A DNA stretch of 64,000 nucleotides from Bidens hawaiensis (GCA_021521415.1 JAIQDT010000234.1:1939001-2003000), one strand, 5' to 3'; counted from the stretch's first letter, positions 45,023 through 56,347 are shown. Notes: a model not told the origin generated them from the letters alone. Numbers and translations are program-made.

Positions 45023-45253
45023 ATGTCTTTAACGCCAATCATAGAAGCAGTTAAAGCTCTAGATGATGCAATTAACTTTGAAAAAAGTGAAATTCTGAGA
45101 TATGAAGGCCGAATAAACCAAACTAGCTATAACTTTATGTTACAGGATAACATAAAAGCTCAGAATATAAGATTCGTCAAACAAGAATTAGCTGCTGCTA
45201 AAAAGAAACTCTCTAAGCTTAAAGCGGGAGGAACTTTAAGAACCACAACATGA
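45023..45253 (+). CDS. Small viral ORF between MP and VAP (ORF II position), short
   Basis: 76 codons, helical and Lys/Glu/Ala-rich near the C-terminus (VKQELAAAKKKLSKLKAGG), with coiled-coil character. Caulimovirus ORF II, the aphid transmission factor, sits here and is about 160 residues with a C-terminal coiled coil, so this may be an N-terminally reduced version. Homology is not evident from sequence alone. Its TGA overlaps the next ATG (ATGA), the compact coupling usual in these viruses. Confidence 0.6.
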   Translation: MSLTPIIEAVKALDDAINFEKSEILRYEGRINQTSYNFMLQDNIKAQNIRFVKQELAAAKKKLSKLKAGGTLRTTT

Positions 45254-45552
45254 GTTCTTATCTAAAGTTAGAAGAATTAATTAGAGATTTAATTAATAAA
45301 GTAGAAAAATTATCTACCAATGAAAATCTAGAGACTATAGCCACAAAGATTATTAAGGATGTCTCAGAAAAAATTGATAAAATAGAGGAAGCTAAGCCTC
45401 AAATGATGGAACAACACACAAAAATCTTCAACGAACGAGGAAGATTTCAAAAATACTCTTTTACTAACTTTAATGTAGGAAATCCGTCATTAGGAAGTTC
45501 TAAATGTCCAAATGCATTAAAATGGCCTTTTGGTACGAAAGAACCATTGTAA
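45250..45552 (+). CDS. Virion-associated protein (ORF III-like), 3' end hit by element E
   Basis: About 99 codons. The N-terminal half is a likely coiled coil (YLKLEELIRDLINKVEKL) and the C-terminal half is basic/aromatic with FQKYSFTNFNVGNPSLGS, the layout of caulimovirid virion-associated proteins. Start ATG overlaps the upstream stop. Element E's TSD ACCAT begins at 45,543, so the insertion falls at the last codon and stop codon; the present frame runs two codons into the LTR. Confidence 0.75.
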   Translation: MSSYLKLEELIRDLINKVEKLSTNENLETIATKIIKDVSEKIDKIEEAKPQMMEQHTKIFNERGRFQKYSFTNFNVGNPSLGSSKCPNALKWPFGTKEPL

Positions 45553-47566
45553 CGCCTGTTAACTCCCGTTTCAAGAATTAAAGCTTGTAGAGTAAGTATA
45601 ACTCTGGAGACTTAACCGACGTTTCTCGGAAGCCTTTACGTCATCCCGGTATGTTAAAGAACCTAACTCTTCCATCCATTTTGCCATACACTTCAATCTG
45701 GAGGGACTAGAGTGTAAAATATTATGTTATAACATAACCTAACCCTAGCCCCCACCATTTTCTGCGATCGACAGGTAGAGGGTGACCCAAGACCCACGAT
45801 TTTCTTTTTTGCAGCCAATTCTAAGCCTTAGAACTTCAAATCAAGGTATGTACTACTTTTCCCCAAGTCTTTTACTCGTTAATTGATCCTTATATTGCGC
45901 GTATTGATCGAAAAACGTCTTGTTGTAGGCTAACCGGGTGGCTGCCCAATTGAGCTTTTCCGGGGCTGTTTTGAGTGAGGTTTTCGCATCAAAATCCCAC
46001 TAGGTATGACATTTACATCATATTATAATTGCATGGCCATTGGAGGTGTTTAGGTCGGTCAATCGATTTTAGTTCGAAAACTAGGGTTTATCTGGTGTAG
46101 AATTGCAAATTGTTGAGTTTGATGCGTTAATTGATCGGATAACCGACCGAATCAGTTTGTACAGCCCTAGGGGGTTTAAGGGCTGTGGAAAATTATTTTT
46201 TTGATGCTCGAGGATGTTGTGGTTACTGCTTCGTCAATCGAGTCGGCGATGCGCGAATTTTCAGTTTAAACGTTAAAGTAAGAGTTGTTAAAAGGAACCG
46301 TCAACCCTATCAACTCGGGTGACATAATCTTGATGAATGAAAAGATTTAAAATGGAATTTGGTCCATTTGGGGCTGATTCGTTTAACAAATGGTTTTAAG
46401 GTTTATTACATGCGCATTCGACCCGATTTGATTACCCTTGGGCCTTGGGCCAAGTGTTGGGCCTTGGGCCAAGTTGTTGGGCCTTGAGCCATAGTGTTGG
46501 GCTTGGACGGCCCATTAGGCAAGAGTGTTCTTATGGTCTAGTTTAGTAACGTGTTGTGTATAATTTACAGGCCCTTGCTTGTGATTGTGCACTTAGGGAC
46601 TTTCCTAGCTCGTTACAGGTGTTCGATTGATTTCAGGTGAGTTCTTGATGCCCCGTTTAACTCTTTTTAAGTTTTGGGCTAGCATGCACACCTAAGTGTT
46701 TTTCTTACTTAATGAAATGTTTTGAATGGTTTTACATTGGCTTGCTAGTATCGATAGGCCTTGGAATGTTATAGAATGTGTATGTATATATATATATTTA
46801 TATATATTTAGAATGGCCAATATTTGGCGAATGTTGTAGTCGTCTCGACTACTGAATGTTGCGAATGCCTACCTTGTGTTTGCACACGCCGAATGTTACG
46901 TGTTTGGGTTGTACGTTTGCTCGACCCTGAATGTTTGTAGTCGTCTCGACTACTGAATGTTTCGTATGCCTACTTCGTGTTTGCATGCGCTGAATGTTAC
47001 GTGTTTGGGTTGTATGTTTTCTCGTCCCTGAATGTTATTATTGAATGTCATATGTATATATATATTGATATATTTAGGAATGCACGTATAGAGATGCTCA
47101 CACGTAAGAATGACTATTTATTGAATGTGGTGACCTAACCGATGTACTTCCTTTTGCTGTTTTAAAACCGTTTGAATGATTATTAAAAACTGTTGCTACT
47201 TATTTAAAACTTGAACTCACTCAGGTTAAGCTGACTTTGTGTGCATGTTAGTGTGAGTTTCAGGTTAGGAAGAGGATGCCTTATCGCTGGGACGTGCACG
47301 AAGCTACTTGGACGGTGAAGGGCATACGGGATTTGAAGATTTTATTATTAAACATTTACTTTTAAAAATTTTTATTAAAGATAATTTACGTGGTTTTGGG
47401 TAAAATTCCCGGGTTTTGGGAACTTATTATATTATTTACGTTTTCCGCAGAATTATACTCTGTGATGCTTATTTTAATGAAAAGAATTGTTTTTAAGTTT
47501 ATTTATTTTTACGAGTGTTATGGAATGAATACCAACTGTGGGGTTCCCGGTGTTCGGGGCCTTACA
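45548..47566 (+). mobile_element. 5' LTR of element E, 2,019 bp
   Basis: TGTAACGCCTG to GGGGCCTTACA. Contains about 3 units of the TTGGGCCTTGGGCCAAG array (46,436-46,510), an AT-rich tract near 46,785, and a pair of tandem CGACTACTGAATGTT-type units at 46,840-47,000. Same family as solo LTRs 1 and 2. Confidence 0.95.
46436..46510. repeat. LTR minisatellite in E 5' LTR, about 3 units
   Basis: Units of TTGGGCCTTGGGCCAAG with variants. Confidence 0.85.
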
Positions 47567-47569
47567 AGT

Positions 47570-47582
47570 TGGTATCAGAGCC
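47570..47582 (+). other. Primer binding site of element E
   Basis: TGGTATCAGAGCC, 13/13 tRNA-iMet type, three bases after the 5' LTR. Confidence 0.92.
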
Positions 47583-47914
47583 TTGGTTCGAGGTATCCGA
47601 GCATCCCCGAATGCTTGGACTCGAACTGTATGAAAAGAGACCAGTATGCCCACTGCGAGTACCTGCACGCCAAGAGGTAACTTTTAATTATTTAGTCATT
47701 CCTTTAAATTTAAAAGTTCTCGGTATGTGATTAACTGTTTAAGTGTTAGATGGAAGGCTAACGAGGTAGGGGTAGGGGGTGGTTAGGACGGGCGAGTAAA
47801 GTAAACAACTAATTACACTTAATCAACATCATTAGCAGTTTACCCTTACCTTACATGTTCAAATTACCACTTGTACTTGACCGTGTTAAAATTCTGTCTT
47901 TGTAGGGATAAGTC
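47583..47914 (+). other. Leader of element E
   Basis: About 330 bp between PBS and gag ATG. No coding or structural feature recognised. Confidence 0.7.
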
Positions 47915-49320
47915 ATGGTTAATACTCGAGAAGCTAAGAGAGGTGGCTCTAGTGTTCGTGGTTGTGGTCGTAAGCCACGTGCCGAAGCCGAGAGTGAGAT
48001 TCCTACTTCCCAGCAGGACACCCCGATTTATGAGGAGGGGGATAACCCCGCCTTAGATCCTGCTATGCGCGCGGCTATCGCGGATGAGGTTTACCAGGTG
48101 CTCCATAGCGCCATTCCTGAGATTGTTGCTGAGGCCGTCAGGGCCATGGAGGAGTCACTAGCTGATAAGGGTTCGGATAGGGGAAGGAAGAGTACGGAGG
48201 TACAGGTCGAAGAGGAAGAAGAAATGTATGTGCCGAGTGGGGATGAAGATGAGGTGCGGACAGTTAGTGTATCGACCCGGGGTTGTTCGTATGGTGACTT
48301 TAAGAAGTGTGACCCCCCTTCCTTCGATAGTACTAAAGACGCTTTGGCAGCGCATCAGTGGGTGAGAGAGATGGAGGCCGTTCTGAGGGTTAGTAACTGC
48401 AAGGGGGATGACATGGTCACTTATGCTACCGCCTCGTTTCGTTCTGAGACATTATGTTGGTGGGATAACTTGGCGCAAGCTATGGGTGATCGTTCGATTA
48501 GGAGGATGACGTGGGATGAGTTGAAGAAATTGGTTCTCGATCAGTTTTGTCCTCCGCATGAGTTGGATAAGATAGAACAGGAATTCTTGACCTTGGAGGC
48601 TGGTACTATGTCGCATCGGGAGTATACCACAAAGTTCAACAAGATGGCTCGCTTATGTCCCGATCTGGTTACCCCTGAGGCAAAAAGGATTAAGAAGTAT
48701 GTGTGAAGGGCCTCCCGGTGGATGTTCGTAGGGGTGTGGTGACCACCGACATGAACTCCTTTCACTCGGTGGTTACCTTGGCAGGTACATTGTATGAGCA
48801 GAGGGAGAAGTTACCACCGAACGAGGTTAGGAAGACTTGGAACACTAATTAGTATGGTAAGTGGCCTGGGGGAAACAATTTTAGTTCGTCTGGCAAGAGG
48901 GTGAAGACTGAAACTTTTGAGTTTAGGAGCGATGCGACGTTCGGTAATTTCAAGAAGTGCGGCAAACTACACAAGGGGGAGTGTAAGAGTGGGTCCGGCA
49001 CCTGTTTTCGTTGTGATAAGGTTGGGCACCCCCATTACGAGTGCCTGACTCTGACTTGTTTCCGCTGCAGGGGTTCTGGTCACTTGTCATCAAACTGTCC
49101 TACCAGTAAGGTGGGGGGGTCCGGTCAGGGAACTTCCTCAAGAGGGAAGATGGATGAGAAGCCGAAGGAGAGGGCGAGGGCCTTCAACATCTCCAAGAAG
49201 GAAGCGAAAGAGGATGCGGATGTCGTTTCAGGTACTTTTTCCTTATTTAGCTTTCATTCCACCGTTATAATTTCTTATTCCTTTGAAATCGTATGTGTTG
49301 ACCGTGTAGCTAAGCAGTAG
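47915..49320 (+). pseudogene. Gypsy gag with two CCHC knuckles, element E
   Basis: The ATG at 47,915 opens MVNTREAKRGGSSVRGCGRK. The retrotrans_gag domain spans roughly residues 110-260 (CDPPSFDSTKDALAAHQWVR, WWDNLAQAMGD, DQFCPPHELDKIEQEFL). A frameshift at about 48,705 and a TAG near 48,850 interrupt it. Downstream, 48,901-49,320 carries CFRCDKVGHPHYEC and CFRCRGSGHLSSNC, two intact CX2CX4HX4C knuckles in tandem. Confidence 0.9.
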
Positions 49321-49745
49321 TATAATATCGTCCCAGGTACTTTCCTACTTGATGAGTTACAGGCTTCAGTTTTATTTGATTCGAGCGCCAGTAGGAGTTT
49401 TGTATCTACCGCTTTCTGTTCCTTGTTGAATAAATCACCCGAGCGCGTAGTCGATGGGTTTGAGGTTGAGGTTGCCGTAGGAAAATCCGTGTCCGTGTCT
49501 AGGGCTATTCAGGGTTGTTCCATTGAGTTGTCTGGTTATAGATTTCCAGTGCGATTGTATTTGATGCCGCTTGGTTGTTTCGATGTGGTGCTCGGGATGG
49601 ATTGGCTCGCGAATGTTGATGCTCAGATCATTTGTGGTCAGAAACTCGTTGTCTAAGGGCCCCGGATGGGACTCGAATTACGGTCTTCGGTGATCGGAAT
49701 GTTGCAACGCCACATATTATATTCATGCTTAAGGCGGGAAAATTG
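49321..49745 (+). pseudogene. Retropepsin, element E, altered active site
   Basis: The segment LFDSSASRSFVSTAFC holds the aspartic protease site as D-S-S-A where D-S-G-A is usual. YRFPVRLYLMPLGCFDVVLG and MDWLANVDAQIICGQK complete the domain. A TAA at 49,654-49,656 and a frameshift before 49,751 separate it from RT. The Gly-to-Ser change is in the catalytic triad and would be expected to impair activity. Confidence 0.88.
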
Positions 49746-49750
49746 ATGCA

Positions 49751-50722
49751 GTGGGGTGCGGGGCGTATCTGGCGTATGCTATGAATGTGAATACCGAGGT
49801 GGCTACCGTCGGTGAAGTTCCTATTGTTCGGGATTTCCCGGATGTATTTCTAGATGCTTTGTCAGATGTGCCACCGGATCGCGAGGTTGAGTTCCAGATA
49901 GACCATGTACCGGGCGCCAAGCCCGTTGCTCGAGCTCCCTACCGCTTAGCGCCAAATGAAATGAAGGAACTTATGGCTCAGTTGGAAGACTTGCTCGACA
50001 ATGGCTTTATTCAACCGAGCATCTCGCCTTGGGGTGCCCCGGTCTTGTTCGTTAAGAAGAAGGACGGTAGCATGCGAATGTGCATTGACTACCGTGAGTT
50101 GAATAAACTCACTGTTAAAAATCGGTACTCGCTCCTGAGGACCGACGACTTATTTGATCAACTCCAAGGGCCCAATTGGTTCTCGAAGATCTACCTTAGG
50201 TCCGGGTATCATCAGCTGAAGATTCGGGAGGAAGATATTTCTAAGACTGCCTTCCGCACTCGTTATAGACATTACGAATTTATGGTGATGTCTTTCGGTT
50301 TGACCAACGCACCGGCTGCGTTCATGGATCTTATGAATCGGGTGTGTAGACCGATGCTCGATCGTTCGGTTATTGTGTTCATCGACGACATTCTTGTGTA
50401 CTCTAAAAGTGAATCCGACCACGCCGGTCATCTCAGGGAAGTGTTGGAGGCTCCGCGGAAGAACAAATTATATGCGAAATTTTTTAAGTGTTCCTTCTGG
50501 TTACGTGAGGTCCAATTCTTGGGCCATGTTATTAACCCGAGTGGTATTCTGGTTGACCCTTCAAAGGTGGAAGCCGTGAATGAATGGGAGTCTCCTAAGT
50601 CTCCAACCGAAATCCGTAGTTTTCTGGGTTTGGCGGGGTATTACCGCCGCTTTATTCCCGATTTTTCAAAAATTGCTTCTTCTCTGACCAAGCTGACTAA
50701 GAAGAGTGTTAAGTTCGTTTAG
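49751..50722 (+). pseudogene. Gypsy reverse transcriptase, element E, motif A Asp lost
   Basis: A 323-codon open frame: [60 protein letters not shown], and the catalytic box [14 protein letters not shown] (about 50,378-50,418). In motif A the usual KID reads KIY (codon 50,192-50,194, TAC), removing one of three catalytic aspartates. A TAG at 50,720-50,722 replaces an expected Trp codon and cuts off the connection and RNase H domains. Confidence 0.92.
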
Positions 50723-51357
50723 GGTACGGAACAGGAGGAGGCTTTTCTCGAGTTGAAGAACAGTTTGACGCATGCCCTGATCTTAGCTTTACCTGATGAC
50801 ACCGATGATTTGGTGGTGTATTCTGATGCCTCTTATCAGGGGCTTGGTGTGTTTTGATGCAGCGAGGGCGAGTCATCGTTTATGCCTCACAGCAGTTGAA
50901 GCCTCATGAGGCGAATTATCCTACCCACGATTTGGAGCTGGCGGCGGTGGTGTTTGCGCTTAAGTTTTGGAGACATTATTTGTATGGTGTTCCTTGCGTT
51001 ATTTATACCGACCATATGAGTTTAAAATACTTCTTTGAACAAAAGGAACTGAATATGCGCCAACGTCGATGGTTGGAGTTGATTAAGGACTATGATTTGG
51101 ATATTATGTACCACCCCGGTAAGGCTAACGTGGTGGCCGACATGTTGAGCCGGAAGGAGAGACCGAAGCCGATTCGTGTGAAATCCTACCAACTTATTCT
51201 CAAACCCGACATTTTGAAACAAACAGCCAACGTCCAGAATGAAGCGTTGCAGGCGGAATGGATTATGTCAGAACGTGTTTGGGGTCAGGAGAAATTGTTG
51301 GAAGACGTTGGTGACGGGGTGAAATATAAGGATGGTCGTTTATGGGTACCGAGGTAA
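50723..51357 (+). pseudogene. Gypsy RNase H, element E
   Basis: [12 protein letters not shown] (catalytic Asp), then after a single-base frame change near 50,850 [39 protein letters not shown] (catalytic Glu), [20 protein letters not shown] (Asp) and [15 protein letters not shown] (Asp). All four metal-binding positions are preserved. A TAA at 51,355-51,357 separates it from integrase. Confidence 0.9.
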
Positions 51358-52690
51358 GGGGGATTCAGAGACAAAATTTTGGATGAGGCGCACAATTCGC
51401 TCTATTCCATTCATCCGGGCGCGACCAAGATGTACTAAGACTTGAAGAAAAATTATTGGTGGCCTGCAATGAAGTTTGAGGTGGCTCAGTACGTGAGTAA
51501 GTGTTTGACGTGTCTACAAGTTAAGGCCGAGCATCAGAAGCCATTTGGGAAACTTCAGCCATTGGAAATACCTGAGTGGAAATGGGATCATATTACTATG
51601 TATTTCGTGACTAAACTACCTCGTACTCCTAGGGGCAATTATGACACCATTTGGGTAATCGTGAATAGACTGACCAAGAGCGCTCGATTCTTACCGATTC
51701 GAGAGACTTTTAATTTCTGAGCAGCTAGCCGATGTGTTTATTCGTGAGATCGTCTCTAGGCACGGGGTTCCGGTATCTATTGTTTCGGATGGGGATACGC
51801 ATTTCACCTCCAGGTTTTGGAAAAGGTTTCACGAGGAGATGGACACCAAACTCCTCATCAGTACTGCTTACCACCCGCAGACGGATGGTCAGTCCGAAAG
51901 GACCATTCAGACACTCGAGGATATGTTGCGGGCTTGTGTTATCGACTTTGGTGGTAGTTGGGACCGTGACTTACCATTGGTGAAGTTTTCGTATAATAAC
52001 AGTTATCACGTCACGATTGGGATGCCACCGTTTGAGATGTTGTATGGTAGGAGGTGTAGGACTCCAGTCTGTTGGGGTTCCATTGGTCAAAAGCAATTGG
52101 GTAGTTTAGAGGTGGTCGAGGCTACGACTGAGAAGCTCGACAAGATTAAAGCATTTATGAAGGCCACGCAGGATCGTCAGAAGTCTTATGCAAATAAAAG
52201 GAGAATGCCTATTGTGTTTGAGGCTGGGGATCGGGTTATGTTAAAAGTTTCTCCCTGGAAGGGCATTATTCGTTTTCATAAGAGGGGGAAGCTCAGTCCG
52301 AGGTTTATTGGCCCGTTCCGTGTATTGGCCAGAGTCGGTGAGGTAGCATATAGGCTAGAATTTCCCGAGGAGCTCGCGGGGATTCATCCAACTTATCACG
52401 TGTCCCATCTGAGGAAATGCTTAACGGATGAAGATGCCAATATGCCTCTCGATGATATTGAACTCGATAGTGAGCTGAACTACGTTGAGCAACCGATTGC
52501 TATTCTTGACCGTCAGGAGAGGCGTTTGATGAATAAGGTGGTTAGACAGGTGAAGGTGCAGTGGAAACACTGTAGGGGTTCCGAGGCCACTTGGGAGACC
52601 GAAGACGAGATGATGAAGCATTATCCGCAGTTGTTCCTGTCGCATCGGGATTTGGGGACGAATCCCATTGTAAGGAGGGTGGACTTGTAA
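51358..52690 (+). pseudogene. Gypsy integrase with chromodomain, element E, first catalytic Asp lost
   Basis: The zinc finger is present (EAHNSLYSIHPG and [12 protein letters not shown]). The core has [18 protein letters not shown], where the expected MDF reads MYF (codon 51,601-51,603), so the first DDE residue is Tyr. [12 protein letters not shown] also has Asn for the usual Asp. The second Asp (IVSDGDTHFTSRFWKRF) and the Glu (QTDGQSERTIQTLEDML) are intact. A frameshift lies near 51,715 and a TAA near 51,436. The C-terminal chromodomain at about 52,510-52,640 (NKVVRQVKVQWKHCRGSEAT, WETEDEMMKHYPQLF) would target H3K9-methylated chromatin. The stop codon overlaps the 3' LTR start. Confidence 0.92.
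52672..52685 (+). other. Polypurine tract of element E
   Basis: AAGGAGGGTGGACT directly precedes the 3' LTR and also encodes the last pol residues. Confidence 0.8.
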
Positions 52691-54641
52691 CGCCCGTTAA
52701 CTCCGGTTTAAAGAATTAAAGCTTGAAGAGTATGTATAACTCTCGGGACTTAACCGACGTTTCTCGGAAGCCTTTACGTCATCCCGGTACGTTAAAGAAC
52801 CTAACTCTTCCTTCCATTTTGCCTTACACTTCAATCTGGAGGGACTAGAGTGTAAAATATTATGTTATAACATAACCTAACCCTAGCCCCCCACCATTTT
52901 CTGCGATCGGCAGGTAGAGGGTGACCCAAGACCCATGATTTTCTTTTTTGCAGCCAATTCTAAGCCTTAAAACTTCAATTCACGGTATGTACTACGATTC
53001 CCCAAGTCTTTTACACGTTAATTGATCCTTATATTGCGCGTATTGATCGAAAAACGTCTTGTTGTAGGCTAACCGGGTGGCTGCCCAATTGAGCTTTTCC
53101 GGGGCTGTTTTGAGTGAGGTTTTAGCATCAAAATCCCAATAGGTATGACATGTACATCATATTATAATTTCATGGCCATTGGAGGTGTTTAGGTCGGTCA
53201 ATCGATTTTAGTTCGAAAACTAGGGTTTATCGGGTGTAGAATTGCAAATTGTTGAGTGTGATGCGTTAATTGATCGGATGACCAACCGAATCAATTTGTA
53301 CAGCCCTAGGGGGGTTTAAGGGCTGTGGAAAATTATTTTTTTGATGCTCGGGGCTGTTGTGGTTAGTGCTTCGTCAATCGAGTCGGCGATGCGCGAATTA
53401 TTGTTTAAACGTTAAAGTAAGAGTTGTAAAAAGGAACCGTCAACCCTATCAACTCGGGTGACATAATCTTGATGAATGAAAAGATTTAATATGGAATTTG
53501 GTCCATTTGGGGCTGATTCGTTTAACAAATGGTTTTAAGGTTTATTACACATGCATTCGACCCGATTTAATTAACCTTGGGCCTTGGGCCAAGTGTTGGG
53601 CCTTGAGCCAAGGTGTTGGGCCTTGGGCCAAATTGTTGGGCCTTGGGCCATTGTGTTGGGCTTGAACAGCCCATTAGGCAAGAGTGTTCTTAAGGTCTAG
53701 TTTAGTAACGTGTTGTGTATAATTACAGGCCGTTGCCTGTGATTGTGCACTTAAGGATTTTCCTAGCAAGTTGCAGGTGTTCGATTGATTTCAGGTGAGT
53801 TCTTGATGCCCCGTTTAACTCTTTTTAAGTTTTGGGCTAGCATGCACACCTAAGTGTTTTTCTTACTTGATGAAACATTTAGAATGGCCAATATTTGGCA
53901 AATGTTGTAGTCGTCCCGACTACTGAATGTTGTGTATGCCTACCTTGTGTTTGCACGCGCCGAATGTTACGTGTTTGGGTTGTACGTTTGCTCGACTCTG
54001 AATGTTTGTAGTCGTCTCGACTACTGAATCTTGCATATGCCTACTTCTTGTTTGCATGCGCTGAATGTTACGTGTTTGGGTTGTATGTTTTCTCGGCCCT
54101 GAATGTTATTATTGAATGTTATATGTGTATATATATATATTGATATATATGGGAATGCACGTATAGAGATGCTCACACGTAAGAATGACTATTTATTGAA
54201 TGTGGTGACCTAACCGATGTACTTCCGTTTGCTGTTTTAAAACCGTTGGAATAATTATTAAAAACTGTTGCTACTTATTTAAAACTTGAACTCACTCAGC
54301 TTAAGCTGACTTTGTGTGCAAGTTAGTGTGAGTTTTTGGTTAGGAAGAGGATGCCTTATCGCTTGGACGTGCACGAAGCTACTTGAACGGTGAAGGGCAT
54401 ACGGGATTTGAAGATTTTATTATCAAACATTTACTTTTAAAAATTTTTATTAAAGATAATTTACTTGGTTTTGGGCAAAATTCTCGGGTTTTAGGAACTT
54501 ATTATATTATTTACGTTTTCCGCCGAATTATACTCTGTGATGCTTATTTTAATGAAAAGAATTATTTTTTAAGTTTAATTATTATTACGAGTGTTTTGAA
54601 TGATTACCAACTGTGGGGTTCTCGGGGTTCGGGGCCTTACA
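52686..54641 (+). mobile_element. 3' LTR of element E, 1,956 bp
   Basis: TGTAACGCCCG to GGGGCCTTACA, collinear with 45,548-47,566 apart from a deletion around 53,875. The TTGGGCC array has about four units (53,577-53,665), one more than in the 5' LTR. Confidence 0.95.
53577..53665. repeat. LTR minisatellite in E 3' LTR, about 4 units
   Basis: Tandem TTGGGCCTTGGGCCAAG-type units, copy number different from the partner LTR. Confidence 0.85.
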
Positions 54642-54827
54642 ACCATAGAATATAAAAAATATAATTCTTTAAAAAGCTGATATGAAAGGACAACGTCCAT
54701 GTGATAACTTTTTAAAAAAGTAAGAAACCCATGTGGGATGTCTAAATTATTAAATTTGGAAATTGATTTACAAATACATAAGTGTCACATAATTCAAAAA
54801 TTCAGCATAATTTAGAATGACTGGAGT

Positions 54828-54926
54828 ATGCATCCAGGTGACAAGTTAAAAACTCTATCCGAGTTATTAAAGAAAAAGTTAAAACTTGAAAGAGAAATTC
54901 AAGAGCTTAACAAAACGAAAAAATGA
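54828..54926 (+). CDS. Small viral ORF before coat protein
   Basis: 32 codons plus stop, strongly helical and Lys/Glu/Leu-rich (coiled-coil-like). It begins at ATG 54,828, and its TGA overlaps the coat protein ATG as ATGA, the same coupling seen at 45,250. No homologue recognised. It may be a real small ORF, or chance in a compact AT-rich leader. Confidence 0.4.
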   Translation: MHPGDKLKTLSELLKKKLKLEREIQELNKTKK

Positions 54927-56347
54927 GTTCTATCTCTCAAAAACTAGAACAAATATTTGATAACCAGCTAGAGACAGACTCAGCTGAACAAATACATGAA
55001 CTAGTCCAATTAATGTCACTAAGTGAAAACGAATGCGAACAAAAATTTGCGGAAAATAAAAGTCTTAGAGACAAATATTTTCCAGAAAAGGTTTTTACAG
55101 TAAAAGAACCTAAAATTGAAAAAGATACAACACCAGAACCTATAACTGAAGATGAAAGTTCTTCTGAAGAATACACTCCTATGTACAATAGTAGAACAAA
55201 TCGGGCCGGTACTAGTTATACTAGCCACAAAAAGAAAAATGTAGAATTTTCTATGCCTTATCACAAAGGTATACCAAATTCTAATAATGGAAGTTCAACC
55301 ACAATTGACACTATTAAAATAAACTGTATCTTCAATCTTGAAAAAAGAAAAGAAGTTATAGACAAATAGAATACTGAGATTAGTCTCATTATCCAATCCA
55401 ATTCAGAAGAGTTCTCTAATGCTAAAGAAGTTTTATTACTAATAGAACTTAAATCTTCCGGAATTATTCAAGATTTCATTAAAGGTACAACCTGGAATGA
55501 AAATATGAATGGTATAGACCTCTTTGATGAACTAATAAACGTTATGTATATGATGTTTTTAGGTCTTGATTTTCTTACAAATAAAGATCAAGAAAATCAA
55601 AAATTGCTGAAAAAAGCAAGACAAAATCTTACGAAAGCACAATTATGTGATATATATCTTTTAGACGATTTCACTTGCTTATTTGAGAAAAACTTGTACA
55701 AACTAAGTACCGGTGAATATCATTCCTGGATAGAAGCTTACTTAATGAAAATCCCCATAGTAGGAGAAAAAGCCAAAGAAAGATGGAATAAAGAAAAGAA
55801 TTCTTTTACTATGCATTCCCTCGGATTTGCTACAAGAATTGTCAAAGAAGAAATAGCAGTCTATTGTGATTTCTCCAATAAACAAAAACAGTTAAAAAGA
55901 TTTAACAAAAAATGTTGCAGTACTTTAACTGAAACACCTCAGTTATCCTTTGGATGTGATCCACCCAAAGATAAAAAATACTTCAAAAAGAAATATAAAA
56001 GAAAATATAAAACAAAAAGAAGGTTCTGGAAAACCAAGAAGAAAAAATTTACGCCAGGTAAATATTTTTCAAAAGAAAAACCAAAAATCTGTCCGCAAGG
56101 AAAGAAAAAATGCAGATGTTGGATATGTTCTGAAGAAGGACATTATGCCAACCAATGTCCTAACCGACAAAAATTCCCAGAAAAAATAAATCTCACTTTA
56201 GAAACTGAAGAAAAAGGATATTTTCCTTCTGAAAATATTTACGATGGGTATACTCAGGTATATTCATTAACAGTCAAATACGACTCTTCTAACGATTCTA
56301 CTGACTCAGAAAGACTACAACCCATAAGCGAGAAGAAAATGAATTAG
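54923..56347 (+). pseudogene. Viral coat protein (ORF IV-like), one internal stop
   Basis: 474 codons in one frame with a single TAG at 55,367-55,369. Layout: acidic N-terminus (TPEPITEDESSSEEYTPMYN), a central capsid domain (LCDIYLLDDFTCLFEKNLY, GEYHSWIEAYLMKIPIVGEK), a Lys-rich basic tract (about 55,965-56,060), then CWICSEEGHYANQC (CX2CX4HX4C, about 56,117-56,158) and an acidic tail. Typical of caulimovirus coat proteins. Its end overlaps the start of pol. Confidence 0.9.

Larger units (their letters stand above)
45548..54641 (+). mobile_element. Ty3/gypsy chromovirus E, TSD ACCAT
   Basis: A complete 9,094-bp structure of 5' LTR, PBS, gag, protease, RT, RNase H, integrase, chromodomain, PPT and 3' LTR, with perfect TSD ACCAT at 45,543-45,547 and 54,642-54,646. 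The C-terminal chromodomain and the 2-kb LTRs point to the Tekay-like chromovirus group (inference). Frameshifts, stops and catalytic substitutions show it is not autonomous. The LTRs differ by roughly 5% over their first 245 bp by eye, and the 3' LTR lacks about 75-90 bp present in the 5' LTR near 46,720-46,800. Confidence 0.95.
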
